The notes beneath the pieces are model-generated. The model worked only from the letters and a program-made list of their open reading frames with translations. It had not been told where the DNA came from and ran no database searches. A stretch of 36,809 nucleotides of DNA from Candidatus Gallacutalibacter pullicola (lineage in GTDB: Bacteria > Bacillota > Clostridia > Oscillospirales > Acutalibacteraceae), in assembly GCA_018712265.1 (NCBI GenBank), contig DVHF01000037.1:1-36809 (forward strand). Direction: 5' to 3'. Positions 1 through 7,128 of the stretch are shown in pieces (positions within the stretch are counted from its first letter, which is position 1; each line of letters begins with the position of its first letter). The translations under genes and the position numbers were made by a program.

Positions 1-10
1 ATAGAATCCG

Positions 11-82
11 CTCCTTGTTTCCGAACGTTTATTTAGATCGTTTGTTCGTATAAATTATAAAACAGAACATGCGTTTTGTCAA
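11..82 (-). promoter_or_regulatory. Promoter and ribosome-binding site of a leftward gene beyond the left edge
   Basis: Read on the minus strand there is TTGACA (77-82), a 17-bp spacer and a perfect TATAAT (54-59). AAGGAG follows at 11-16. A start codon at the very edge (about position 1-2) would lie 8 bases from it, so the gene itself is outside the window. The promoter overlaps two or three LexA-like boxes. The hidden gene is therefore probably an SOS gene, possibly lexA itself, but none of its coding sequence is visible. Confidence 0.8.
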
Positions 83-104
83 GAATCTTCCGAAAATTTG
101 TTCT
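35..104. promoter_or_regulatory. Cluster of LexA (DinR)-type operator boxes
   Basis: Three 14-bp matches to the Gram-positive SOS box CGAACRNRYGTTYC sit on the leftward promoter. AGAACATGCGTTTT (64-77) lies between -35 and -10 and matches all core bases. CGAACAAACGATCT (minus strand, 35-48) lies at the expected transcription start. CGAAAATTTGTTCT (91-104) lies just upstream of -35 and is weaker. Matches are 12, 12 and 11 of 14. Family knowledge supplies the consensus; LexA binding is inferred. Confidence 0.65.
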
Positions 105-209
105 GAAAATTTTATGGAGAGAGAAAGAACGGCTGAAAAAATAGAATACAATTTTCTGTTCAGGCGAACCTGGAATCGGAAAAGGACGTCATTTTGTTTC
201 AAAATAGAA

Positions 210-238
210 CAGACAAAAGCTGTAAAAGGTGCTATAAT
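210..238 (+). promoter_or_regulatory. Promoter of the first AEC permease
   Basis: A perfect TATAAT (233-238) lies 17 bp after CAGACA (210-215), a partial -35. The transcript would start near 245 and carry a leader of about 125 nt to the ATG at 370. Apart from this promoter and the LexA-like boxes, I see nothing else in the first 369 bases. Confidence 0.55.
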
Positions 239-369
239 AGCGTAGGATTCCTTTTGTGTATCAGTTTTTTAAACGTCCGGCACTTTTCGGGGCGCCGCTC
301 CTGTTCCGGAAGATATCACGAAAAGGGAAATGGGGCAGTACATTTTCAGGGAAAAGGCGGTTGATTTTT

Positions 370-1320
370 ATGGTGTTCCAGGCAGTGCAGAGCGTCCTGT
401 CGCTGTTGATCCTCATTGCGATAGGCTTCTTTGTGACGAAAAAGCCGTGGTTCGGCAAGGCCGGATCGGATCTCTTTTCCAAATTTACGGTAAAGGTCGC
501 GATTCCGGTTTACATGACGTACAACGTCATTACGACCTGTGAGACAAAGGACAAGCTGTTTGAGCTGTTCCGAAGTCTGCCGATTCCCTTTGCAACCATT
601 CTGCTGAGCCTTCTGCTCGGCCTGCTGCTGGCGAGGGTTTTCAAAGTGGAACAGAAAAGGCGCGGTGTGTTTATCAATGCCGTTACCTTTTCCAACACGG
701 TGATCATCGGATTCCCCGTGATCAGCTCCCTGTTTGGGGACGAAGCCACGCCGGACGGCATGATCTATTATATGGCGAACACCATCCTGTTCTGGACGAT
801 CGGGGTGTACCTGCTCCGCCGCGACAGCGGTGAAAATGTGAAGCTTGTCTCGTGGGAGGGCGTGAAGAAGATTTTCTCCCCGCCGATTATCGGGTTCCTG
901 ATCGGCATGGTGATTGTGCTGCTGAACATTGAGCTTCCGGAGTTCATCTTCACCCCGCTGGAAATGCTCAAGCAGACCACCACGCCGATGGCGATGATCT
1001 TTATCGGAAGCATTATCAGCAATGCTGATTTCAAGTCCATGAAGCTGACGAAGGATCTGGCGTTGATCCTCGTGGTGCGGTTTATTGTTTCGCCGATATT
1101 CATGGCGATGATCTGTATGCTCCTGCCGATCGATCAGATGATGAAGCAGGTATTCTTTGTGCTGGCCACGATGCCGGCCATGACGCAGCTGGGGATCATG
1201 TCCAAGGAATCGGACAGCGATTACGAATTTGCGTCTGTCGTGGTGGCGGTGACTACCACCGTCAGCATGGTAGCCATTCCGATTTATATGTATATTATTT
1301 CCGCGTTCCAGCTTTTCTGA
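370..1320 (+). CDS. AEC family transporter (auxin efflux carrier-like permease)
   Basis: This is an integral membrane protein of about 316 residues, the normal length for AEC permeases. The family includes malate, malonate and amino-acid permeases in bacteria. The N-terminus, MVFQAVQSVLSLLILIAIGFF, is the first of about ten hydrophobic helices. A basic segment follows and then the family-like stretch FTVKVAIPVYM. I chose ATG 370 because it starts right at the first helix and has AAGGCGG upstream. An in-frame GTG at 256 would add a basic, non-membrane extension. A strong terminator follows the stop, so the gene is monocistronic. The substrate cannot be told from sequence. A second AEC permease lies at the other end of the window. 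Confidence 0.85.
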   Translation: MVFQAVQSVLSLLILIAIGFFVTKKPWFGKAGSDLFSKFTVKVAIPVYMTYNVITTCETKDKLFELFRSLPIPFATILLSLLLGLLLARVFKVEQKRRGVFINAVTFSNTVIIGFPVISSLFGDEATPDGMIYYMANTILFWTIGVYLLRRDSGENVKLVSWEGVKKIFSPPIIGFLIGMVIVLLNIELPEFIFTPLEMLKQTTTPMAMIFIGSIISNADFKSMKLTKDLALILVVRFIVSPIFMAMICMLLPIDQMMKQVFFVLATMPAMTQLGIMSKESDSDYEFASVVVAVTTTVSMVAIPIYMYIISAFQLF

Positions 1321-1331
1321 ATATAATATGG

Positions 1332-1374
1332 CGCGCCCTTTCCGGAATTTTCGGGGCAAAGGGCGCGTTTTTTC
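1332..1374 (+). terminator. Rho-independent terminator of the AEC permease gene
   Basis: Perfect 10-bp stem CGCGCCCTTT (1332-1341) / AAAGGGCGCG (1358-1367), followed directly by TTTTTTC. Confidence 0.9.
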
Positions 1375-1416
1375 TTTAAATTTTAATGATTTGTTAAAGC
1401 ATATCATTTTAGTGTG

Positions 1417-1532
1417 TGATATAATGTTCCCAGAGTACCTTAAACGCGGGCATTTTAGCCCAAGTGATCACCCAGCCTGGGAGGTACGACGCTTTCGCGT
1501 TCTGCCCGCCGCAGGCGCAGGCTCAGCCTGCT
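1417..1532 (+). repeat. Promoter-bearing repeat unit, single copy (locus A)
   Basis: This is one copy, about 101 bp (1417-1517), of the dispersed unit found three times each at 15481-15787 and 23996-24278, here in reverse orientation on the plus strand. It starts with an extended -10, TGATATAAT (1417-1425). It continues through ACGCGGGC and the hairpin GGGCATTTTAGCCC, then GGGAGGTACGACGC, and ends in CCGCAGGCG. A palindrome, GCAGGCTCAGCCTGC, follows at 1517-1531, only a few bases before the ribosome-binding site of the next gene. I see no good -35. The copy supplies the likely promoter and about 115 nt of leader for the gene at 1545. Confidence 0.75.
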
Positions 1533-1544
1533 GAAAAGGAGATA

Positions 1545-1967
1545 ATGATTTTGTCTAGCTGGTTTATGAAGTTTATGGATTGGTATCGGCGTTTTATGTA
1601 TGGGAGATACGGCGCGGATAAACTTACAGCTGCAATACTGATTGTATATTTTATTTTTTATTTATCCGCACAGATCGCGCGATCGTACGTGCTTCTGGCA
1701 ATTTCCCTGGTTATCTTTGTATGGTGCTGGTACCGCGTCTTTTCCCGGAATGTGGAAAAGCGCCGCAAGGAAAATGAAATATTCCTGAAAGGCTGGAACA
1801 AGGTGAAAACATGGGCGCAGACCATGAAAGGCCGTATTCGTGACAGGAAAACACACCGGTATTTCCGCTGCCCGAACTGCTCCAGCACACTGCGCGTCCC
1901 AAAGGGGAAAGGGAAAATCTGCATCACGTGCCCCGTGTGCAGAAAGGAATTTATCAAGAAAACGTAA
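1545..1967 (+). CDS. Small membrane protein with C-terminal zinc ribbon
   Basis: This protein of about 140 residues is of unknown function. Two hydrophobic segments (roughly residues 25-45 and 49-65) are followed by a very basic stretch. The C-terminal zinc-ribbon-like domain has CPNC and CPVC pairs about 17 residues apart. It is probably anchored in the membrane with a cytoplasmic ribbon. AAAAGGAG ends at 1541, only 3 bases before ATG 1545. An in-frame TTG at 1551 has ideal spacing and may be the real start, changing only two residues. The gene stands alone between a promoter-bearing repeat and a terminator. Similar membrane-plus-ribbon proteins are common and uncharacterised in Clostridia. 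Confidence 0.7.
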   Translation: MILSSWFMKFMDWYRRFMYGRYGADKLTAAILIVYFIFYLSAQIARSYVLLAISLVIFVWCWYRVFSRNVEKRRKENEIFLKGWNKVKTWAQTMKGRIRDRKTHRYFRCPNCSSTLRVPKGKGKICITCPVCRKEFIKKT

Positions 1968-1986
1968 AAATGGATCTGAATTTTTG

Positions 1987-2024
1987 AAAAAGGCTTTGGA
2001 AATGATTTCCAGGGCCTTTTTGTA
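1987..2024 (+). terminator. Rho-independent terminator after the zinc-ribbon protein
   Basis: A long stem runs from AAAAAGG (1987-1993) through TGGAAAT/ATTTCCA, with a one-base loop and G-U closing pairs, to CCTTTTT (2015-2021). Confidence 0.85.
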
Positions 2025-2056
2025 TTTCAAAATTTTGGAAAGCGTTCCGATTGGTA

Positions 2057-2085
2057 TTGACAAGAGGAAAGAAAAGAAGTATGAT
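2057..2085 (+). promoter_or_regulatory. Promoter of the zinc ABC transporter operon
   Basis: TTGACA (2057-2062), a 17-bp purine-rich spacer, then TATGAT (2080-2085). It lies directly upstream of the Zur-type box and 36 bp before the znuA start. Confidence 0.85.
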
Positions 2086-2087
2086 TT

Positions 2088-2110
2088 TAAATGCGAATGA
2101 TTTGCATTTA
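2088..2110. promoter_or_regulatory. Zur-type operator
   Basis: This is a 23-bp inverted repeat around G2099, with arms TAAATGCGAAT and ATTTGCATTTA (10 of 11 positions paired). Layout and sequence resemble the Gram-positive Zur box (TAAATCGTAAT-N-ATTACGATTTA, established knowledge). It starts 2 bp after the -10 and covers the transcription start, where a repressor would block initiation. This supports zinc as the substrate of the downstream ABC transporter. Confidence 0.8.
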
Positions 2111-2121
2111 CAGGAGGCAGT

Positions 2122-2997
2122 ATGAAGAAATGGTTTGCCGCTGCAATGGCGGTATTTTTTTTGCTGACGGCATCCGGATGTGCCGTGCGGGACAGCGATC
2201 CGCCGCGGTTCCGGATTGTAACATCGTTTTACCCAATGTATATTATGGCACTTAATATTGCAAATGGGATAGACGGCGTGCAAATCGACAATATGGCCGG
2301 GCAGCAGGCCGGATGTCTGCACGATTACCAGCTGCAGTCCAAGGATATGAAAAATCTGGAAAGCGCCGACGTGTTCGTGATTAACGGCGCCGGGATGGAG
2401 AGCTTTCTGGAGGAAGTGGCCGCGCAGCTTCCCGATCTGGAAGTGCTGGATTCCTCCGAGGGGATTGAGCTGATCAGCGAGGGAGGCGACGAAAATCCCC
2501 ATGTGTGGGTGAGCATCACCGACTGCATCCAGCAGGTGGAGAATATCGCGGAGGGCCTAGCGCAGGCGGATCCCGATCACGCGCTGGAATATCTGGAAAA
2601 CGCGCAGGAATACGAGGCGAAGCTTTCTGTGCTGCGCGGGAAAATGCACGAGGAGCTGGACGATCTGCCCAACCGCGATATTGTCACGTTTCATGAGGCG
2701 TTCCCGTATTTCGCACAGGAATTCAACCTGCGGATCGTGCAGGTGGTCAACCGCGAGCCGGACAGTCAGCCCAGTGCGAAGGAAATGGCTGATACCATCC
2801 GGCTCATCCGCGAAACGGGCGTGAAGGCTGTGTTTGCGGAGCCGCAGTATCCGGAATCCGCAGCGAACGTGATTGCGGAGGAGAGCGGCGCGTCGTTTTA
2901 TTTTTTGGATCCGGCGGTGACGGGCGAGAATGATCCCGACGCCTATCTGGACGCGATGGAAAAGAATCTGGAAACGCTCAAGGAGGCTCTTTCCTGA
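2122..2997 (+). CDS. znuA: Zinc-binding lipoprotein of an ABC importer (cluster A-I)
   Basis: This is the extracellular solute-binding lipoprotein that captures zinc and hands it to ZnuB/ZnuC. Signal peptide: MKKWFA..., hydrophobic core, lipobox TASGC with the modified Cys at residue 20. The cluster A-I metal ligands are visible: His67 (CLHDYQ), His127 (NPHVWV), His191 (TFHEAF) and Asp263 (FLDPAV). A His in the third position is typical of zinc rather than manganese binders, which use Glu. The usual acidic/His-rich loop is short or missing. AGGAGG lies 7-8 bases before ATG 2122. The start is first in an operon behind a Zur-type box. Length (291 residues) is normal. Confidence 0.9.
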   Translation: MKKWFAAAMAVFFLLTASGCAVRDSDPPRFRIVTSFYPMYIMALNIANGIDGVQIDNMAGQQAGCLHDYQLQSKDMKNLESADVFVINGAGMESFLEEVAAQLPDLEVLDSSEGIELISEGGDENPHVWVSITDCIQQVENIAEGLAQADPDHALEYLENAQEYEAKLSVLRGKMHEELDDLPNRDIVTFHEAFPYFAQEFNLRIVQVVNREPDSQPSAKEMADTIRLIRETGVKAVFAEPQYPESAANVIAEESGASFYFLDPAVTGENDPDAYLDAMEKNLETLKEALS

Positions 2998-3096
2998 CGG
3001 GAGGGCGTTCCGCATTTTGTTTTCGGCGCCGGCTCCTTTGGCCGCGCAAGGGCAGGAGGACCCGAAACCGATCGAAAGCTACAGGAGGATTGAGAG

Positions 3097-3837
3097 ATGG
3101 AAACCTGCAAATGCAGTATCAGGATACGGGATTTGTCCGTGAAAAAGGGGAACGACGAGATCCTTTCCCATGTCGATATGGATGTCCACCACGGGCAGAT
3201 CATGGCACTGATCGGGCGCAACGGGGCGGGGAAAAGCACCCTGCTCAAGGCGCTTCTGGGCCAGATTCCGTATCAGGGGGAGATCGCCTTTTCGGATTCC
3301 AAAGGGGATCCGGTGGCGAAGCCGTGTATCGGGTATGTCCCGCAGAATCTGGTATTCGATCGCACGACGCCCGTCACAGCTGCGGATATGCTCTGCGCCA
3401 ACCACAGCCGGTTCCCGGTATGGCTTGGGCACCGGAAAGAAAAGCTGGATCGCGCCGCCGCTCTGCTGAAAAAAGTGGGGGCCGGGCCGGATCTGCTCAA
3501 AAAGCGGCTGGGAAGCCTTTCAGGCGGAGAATTGCAGCGCGTTCTGCTGGCATTTGCGCTGGAACCGCGTCCGGATCTGCTGCTGCTCGACGAGCCGGTG
3601 TCGGCAGTGGATCGCCGCGGAATAGAGGCGTTTTATGATTTGGTGACGTCCATGCGGCAGGAATACCACATGCCGGTGATTTTGGTATCGCACGATCTGT
3701 CGCATGTGGAAAAGTATGCGACGTGCGTGACGCTTCTGGATCGCACAGTTTTGAAGAGCGGCAGCGTCAAAGAGGTGATGTCCAGCCCGGAGATGAAAGA
3801 GGTGTTCGGGCTGACGCTGGCAGGAGGGGACAAATGA
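3097..3837 (+). CDS. znuC: Zinc ABC transporter ATP-binding protein
   Basis: This is the cytoplasmic ATPase of the importer, 246 residues. Walker A is GRNGAGKST (40-48), the Q-loop is at Gln83, the ABC signature LSGGE is at 141-145, Walker B LLLLDEP is at 161-167, and the switch His is His199 (VSHD). AGGAGG lies 7-8 bases before ATG 3097. It is 99 bp from znuA, an unusually long gap for an ABC operon. That gap holds no ORF, promoter or terminator I can support. The stop overlaps the znuB start (ATGA), so translation of the two is probably coupled. Confidence 0.92.
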   Translation: METCKCSIRIRDLSVKKGNDEILSHVDMDVHHGQIMALIGRNGAGKSTLLKALLGQIPYQGEIAFSDSKGDPVAKPCIGYVPQNLVFDRTTPVTAADMLCANHSRFPVWLGHRKEKLDRAAALLKKVGAGPDLLKKRLGSLSGGELQRVLLAFALEPRPDLLLLDEPVSAVDRRGIEAFYDLVTSMRQEYHMPVILVSHDLSHVEKYATCVTLLDRTVLKSGSVKEVMSSPEMKEVFGLTLAGGDK

Positions 3838-4676
3838 ACGCGGTATATAATGTAATAGATTTTCTGCTCCCGTTTGAGTGGACGGAATTTCAGTTTATGA
3901 AGAATGCCCTGCTGGCGGTGCTGCTGATTACGCCGCTGTTCGGGCTGGTCGGCACGATGATAGTGAATAACAAGATGTCGTTTTTCTCGGATGCGCTGGG
4001 CCATTCCGCGCTCACAGGGATCGCGATCGGCGTGCTGTTGGGGATAGATAATTATCTGGCGTCGATGATGGGCTTCGCGCTGATTTTTGCGCTGTGCATC
4101 TCGGCGGTGCTTGATTCCGGAACCTCCTCGGCTGATACGATCATCGGGGTGTTTTCCGCGACAGGACTTGCGCTGGGGATTGTGCTTCTGTCGATGAACG
4201 GCGGATTTTCCCGCTATTCGGGATACCTGATCGGCGATATTCTCACGGTACAGCCGGAAGAAATCGGACTGCTGTTAGGGATCCTGATAGCGGTCGTCGT
4301 GCTGTGGATACTGTTTTTCAATCCGCTGATGCTCACGAGCATCAACGCGGATCTGGCGGCAAGCAAGGGTGTCCATGTGCGGCTGATAGAGAAAATGTTT
4401 GTACTTCTGGTCGCGGTGATCGTGACGATCTCGATCAAGTGGGTTGGGATCCTGATCATCAATTCTCTGCTGGTGCTCCCCGCAGCAGCGGCGCGTAATA
4501 TTTCGCGCAGTATGCGTTCCTATCACGGCGGAGCGGTTGCGATCTCGATGCTCTCCGGGATCTCCGGCCTGATTCTTTCTTACTACTGGGGCACCGCCGC
4601 AGGCGGCACCATCGTCCTGATAGCAGCCGCCATCTTTTTCCTCACCTACCTGCTCAACCGCCTCCGTGCCCGGTAA
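3834..4676 (+). CDS. znuB: Zinc ABC transporter permease
   Basis: This is the integral membrane channel subunit of the zinc importer, about 280 residues with eight or nine hydrophobic helices. It belongs to the ABC-3 permease family. NNKMSFFSDALGHSALTGIA and GILIINSLLVLPAAAARNIS are family-typical stretches. ATG 3834 overlaps the znuC stop by 4 bp, and GGAGGGG lies just upstream inside znuC. The gene ends 8 bp before the first his-flanking inverted repeat, so that repeat is the only candidate for its transcript end. Confidence 0.92.
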   Translation: MNAVYNVIDFLLPFEWTEFQFMKNALLAVLLITPLFGLVGTMIVNNKMSFFSDALGHSALTGIAIGVLLGIDNYLASMMGFALIFALCISAVLDSGTSSADTIIGVFSATGLALGIVLLSMNGGFSRYSGYLIGDILTVQPEEIGLLLGILIAVVVLWILFFNPLMLTSINADLAASKGVHVRLIEKMFVLLVAVIVTISIKWVGILIINSLLVLPAAAARNISRSMRSYHGGAVAISMLSGISGLILSYYWGTAAGGTIVLIAAAIFFLTYLLNRLRAR

Positions 4677-4683
4677 CCGAGGC

Positions 4684-5175
4684 TTCTTCTCGCCCCCGGA
4701 CCCCTGTACGGGGGCTGCGTGCCCCCGTTCCCCCCGGCAGGGCCTCCGCCCGCACGCGGGCCGTCCCCCTTTGTTGCTACGCAACATTTCCCCCACACAG
4801 TGGGGGAATCTTCCCTGCACCCGCGCCGGGACGCAGTCCCGGACCCAACACATTTCCGACTGTGTCGGAAATGAAGGTTTGACTGTTTGTATTTTTTAGA
4901 ACGCAGTCGTGCCGCGCGGATCGCGCGGTTGGTTGGGGGAATCTTCCCCCAAGCCCCCTTAGCAGAGTGCTCGCCGTAAGCATCTGCAATCCTCCCACCG
5001 CGGCAGAGTACCAAAGGTAACCGGTGTTTCAGCGGAGGTCACGACGCGCGGCGCGTTTTACGTGCAGGCTTAGCCTGCCGCGGCGCGTTTTACGTGCAGG
5101 CTTAGCCTGCCACGGCGCGAATTATGTGCAGGTTTAACCTGCCGTGACGCGTTTTATGTTCAGGCTTAGCCTGAA
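4684..5175. repeat. Left copy of the inverted repeat flanking hisZGDCB
   Basis: Its reverse complement aligns almost base for base with 10066-10521. From left to right it holds: a GGGGGC/GCCCCC hairpin; a GTTGCTACGCAAC hairpin; CCCCCACACAGTGGGGG; the palindrome CCGGGACGCAGTCCCGG (4828-4856 region, missing from the right copy); TTTCCGAC/GTCGGAAA; GGTTGGGGGAATCTTCCCCC; the module CCACCGCGGCAGAGTA; AGCGGAGGTCACGACGCG; and four tandem 32-bp palindromic units (5048-5175). Short ORFs on both strands look like translated repeat, not genes. This fills the gap between znuB and the his promoter. Confidence 0.9.
5048..5175. repeat. Four tandem 32-bp palindromic units (left)
   Basis: Units start at 5048, 5080, 5112 and 5144. 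Each contains a 15-bp palindrome of the type GCAGGCTTAGCCTGC plus a spacer such as GCGGCGCGTTTTACGT. The last two have diverged but kept the pairing (GCAGGTTTAACCTGC, TTCAGGCTTAGCCTGAA). These compensated changes suggest selection for, or a mechanism that favours, the hairpin. Confidence 0.9.
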
Positions 5176-5199
5176 TGGAATGCGGAGAGAACTTTTGCC

Positions 5200-5228
5200 T
5201 TGACAGATGTAGTTTATTGTGTTATTAT
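5200..5228 (+). promoter_or_regulatory. Promoter of the histidine operon
   Basis: TTGACA (5200-5205), 17-bp spacer, TATTAT (5223-5228). The leader to hisZ is only about 35 nt, too short for a T-box or attenuator. The promoter lies 25 bp inside the left inverted repeat, that is, within the bracketed segment. Confidence 0.85.
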
Positions 5229-5270
5229 ATTAGCGCACTAAAGCGACAAGAGAGAAATGGTGGGGAGACC

Positions 5271-6464
5271 ATGAAGAAGTATAACAAAATTACGCCGGAG
5301 GGGACGCGAGATCTTCTCTTTGAGGAATGCGAGGCCAGGCGCACGGTGGAGAAAACGCTGGCGGATGTCTTTTCGTCGCGCGGCTTTCACGAGGTTGTAA
5401 CGCCCGGGCTGGAATTTTACGATGTGTTCGATCCGGAGCATTCCGGGATCGCGCAGGAGGATATGTATAAGATGTCCGACCAGCGGGGACGGCTTGTGGT
5501 GATGCGTCCCGACGCGACCATGCCGATTGCGCGCCTGACCGCCACGCGGCTCAAGCGTCAGCCCAGCCCCGTGCGGCTGTTCTATAACCAGCCTGTCTAC
5601 CGGAGCAATCCCAATCTGATGGGGCGCAGCGACGAGGTAGTGCAGACGGGGATCGAGCTTCTTGGCGCGTCCGGCAAGCGGGCGGATCTGGAAGCTATCG
5701 CGGCGGCGGTGGAATCGCTGGGGCGGTGCATCCCGGATTTCCGGCTTGAGATCGGCCACGCGGGATTTTACCGGGCCGCCGCGGCGCAGCTCCCTGTATC
5801 CGACGATGTGAGGGAGGATATCCGCCGGTCGATTGAATCGAAGAACTACCCGGCGCTCGATAATATTCTCGATGGGCTGGAAAAGAGTCCGGCCGTCGAT
5901 GTGATGCGCCGCCTGCCGCGCCTGTTCGGCGGGGAGGAGGTCTTTGAGGAGGCCGCCGGACTGTGCCTGAGCGGGGAGGCCCAGGAGATGCTCGCTTATT
6001 TGCGGGAGCTGTATCAGTCGGTCAAGGGACTTGTGCCGGGCGATCGCGTGATGATCGATCTGGGCCTTGTCCAGCGGAACGACTATTACACCGGCGTGGT
6101 GTTCAGCGGCTACGTCCGCGAATACGGCGACGCGGTCCTGTACGGCGGACGGTACGATAATTTGCTGGCCTTCTTTGATCACCCGATGCCCGCAATCGGG
6201 TTTGCGGTGAATGTGGACGCCATCGCGCAGATTCTTCTGGAAAAAGGCGAGGTGCTGCCGGTGCGCCCGGCGGAGGTGCTGGTCCACGCGCAGGACGGAT
6301 TCGAGGTCGCGGCGCTGGCGAGAGTGTCGCGTCTGACGTCGGTGGGGACGAGATGCGAAAGCTCCGTGTTCGATACGGAGGACGAGGCCATCGCCTATGC
6401 GCGCAGCAAGGGGATCCCGCGGGTGGATCTGGTAGGCGAAGCCGTGCGCACGGTTGCGCTGTAA
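5271..6464 (+). CDS. hisZ: ATP phosphoribosyltransferase regulatory subunit
   Basis: HisZ is a catalytically inactive histidyl-tRNA synthetase paralogue. It binds short-form HisG and makes the first enzyme of histidine synthesis active and histidine-sensitive. The protein has about 397 residues. Class II synthetase-like features are clear: ITPEGTRD near the N-terminus, then VVMRPDATMPIARL, RLFYNQPVYR, IDLGLVQRNDYYTGVVF and YGGRYDNL. The N-terminal motif and the neighbouring short hisG separate it from a true hisS. ATG 5271 follows GGGGAG. Upstream in-frame sequence reads into the promoter. It is the first gene of the operon. Confidence 0.93.
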   Translation: MKKYNKITPEGTRDLLFEECEARRTVEKTLADVFSSRGFHEVVTPGLEFYDVFDPEHSGIAQEDMYKMSDQRGRLVVMRPDATMPIARLTATRLKRQPSPVRLFYNQPVYRSNPNLMGRSDEVVQTGIELLGASGKRADLEAIAAAVESLGRCIPDFRLEIGHAGFYRAAAAQLPVSDDVREDIRRSIESKNYPALDNILDGLEKSPAVDVMRRLPRLFGGEEVFEEAAGLCLSGEAQEMLAYLRELYQSVKGLVPGDRVMIDLGLVQRNDYYTGVVFSGYVREYGDAVLYGGRYDNLLAFFDHPMPAIGFAVNVDAIAQILLEKGEVLPVRPAEVLVHAQDGFEVAALARVSRLTSVGTRCESSVFDTEDEAIAYARSKGIPRVDLVGEAVRTVAL

Positions 6465-6477
6465 AGGAGGGGACGGC

Positions 6478-7128
6478 ATGAAACCGCTCAGGATCGCCCT
6501 GACAAAGGGCAGGCTGGAAAAAGATACGGTCGGGCTGTTTGAAAGGCTCGGCTACGACTGTACGGAAGTGAAAAACAAGGGACGGCGGCTGATTCTGCCC
6601 ATCCTTGACGCGGACGGGAACACCGCCTTTGAGGTGGTGCTGGCGAAAGCCGCCGACGTGATCACCTATGTGGAGCACGGCGTCTGCGATTTGGGCGTCG
6701 CCGGAAAGGATACCATCATGGAGCACGGCAGCAGCTTTTACGAGGTGCTGGATCTGGGCTTCGGGAAATGCCGGTTCGCGCTGGCTGGACCTGTGGGAAA
6801 GGATTTCTTTACCGGGTACAAGAGCCGGACGATCGCGTCGAAATATCCGAACGTCGCGCGGACCTTTTTTGAAAGCAAGGCCATGGACGTGCGCGTGATT
6901 AAAATAGAGGGATCGGTGGAGCTTGCGCCGCTGCTGGGGCTGTCGGACGCGATTGTGGACATTGTGGAAACAGGTTCCACGCTGCGGGAGAACGGCCTTG
7001 AGGTGATTGAGACGATCTGCGAGATCTCCGCGCGGATGATCGTCAATACGGCGGCGATGAAGCTGCGCAAGGCGGAGATCGAATCGCTGACAAAGCAGAT
7101 TGAACAGGCAAAGGAGGAACAGCCATGA
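6478..7128 (+). CDS. hisG: ATP phosphoribosyltransferase, short form
   Basis: The catalytic subunit joins ATP and PRPP, the first committed step of histidine synthesis. At 216 residues it lacks the C-terminal regulatory domain of long HisG, which explains the hisZ next to it. Visible family motifs include ALTKGRLEKDT at the N-terminus, CDLGVAGKDTI, and the PRPP-binding loop DIVETGSTL. AAAGGAGGGG lies 6-8 bases before ATG 6478. The stop overlaps the hisD start (ATGA). Confidence 0.95.
   Translation: MKPLRIALTKGRLEKDTVGLFERLGYDCTEVKNKGRRLILPILDADGNTAFEVVLAKAADVITYVEHGVCDLGVAGKDTIMEHGSSFYEVLDLGFGKCRFALAGPVGKDFFTGYKSRTIASKYPNVARTFFESKAMDVRVIKIEGSVELAPLLGLSDAIVDIVETGSTLRENGLEVIETICEISARMIVNTAAMKLRKAEIESLTKQIEQAKEEQP

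Noticed and set aside
346-1407. Open frame on the minus strand opposite the first AEC permease
   Set aside because: His/Arg-rich translation typical of an antisense frame; it runs through the terminator of the real gene.
4646-5014. Short ORFs inside the his-flanking repeats (also 10228-10542)
   Set aside because: Both copies are open on both strands because of GC-rich hairpins; the translations follow the repeat structure and do not begin at a ribosome-binding site.
5048-5175. CRISPR array
   Set aside because: The 32-bp units are directly adjacent palindromes without unique spacers, and no cas genes are nearby.
5229-5270. T-box or histidine attenuator before hisZ
   Set aside because: The leader is only about 40 nt and has no specifier stem, T-box sequence or His-codon run.
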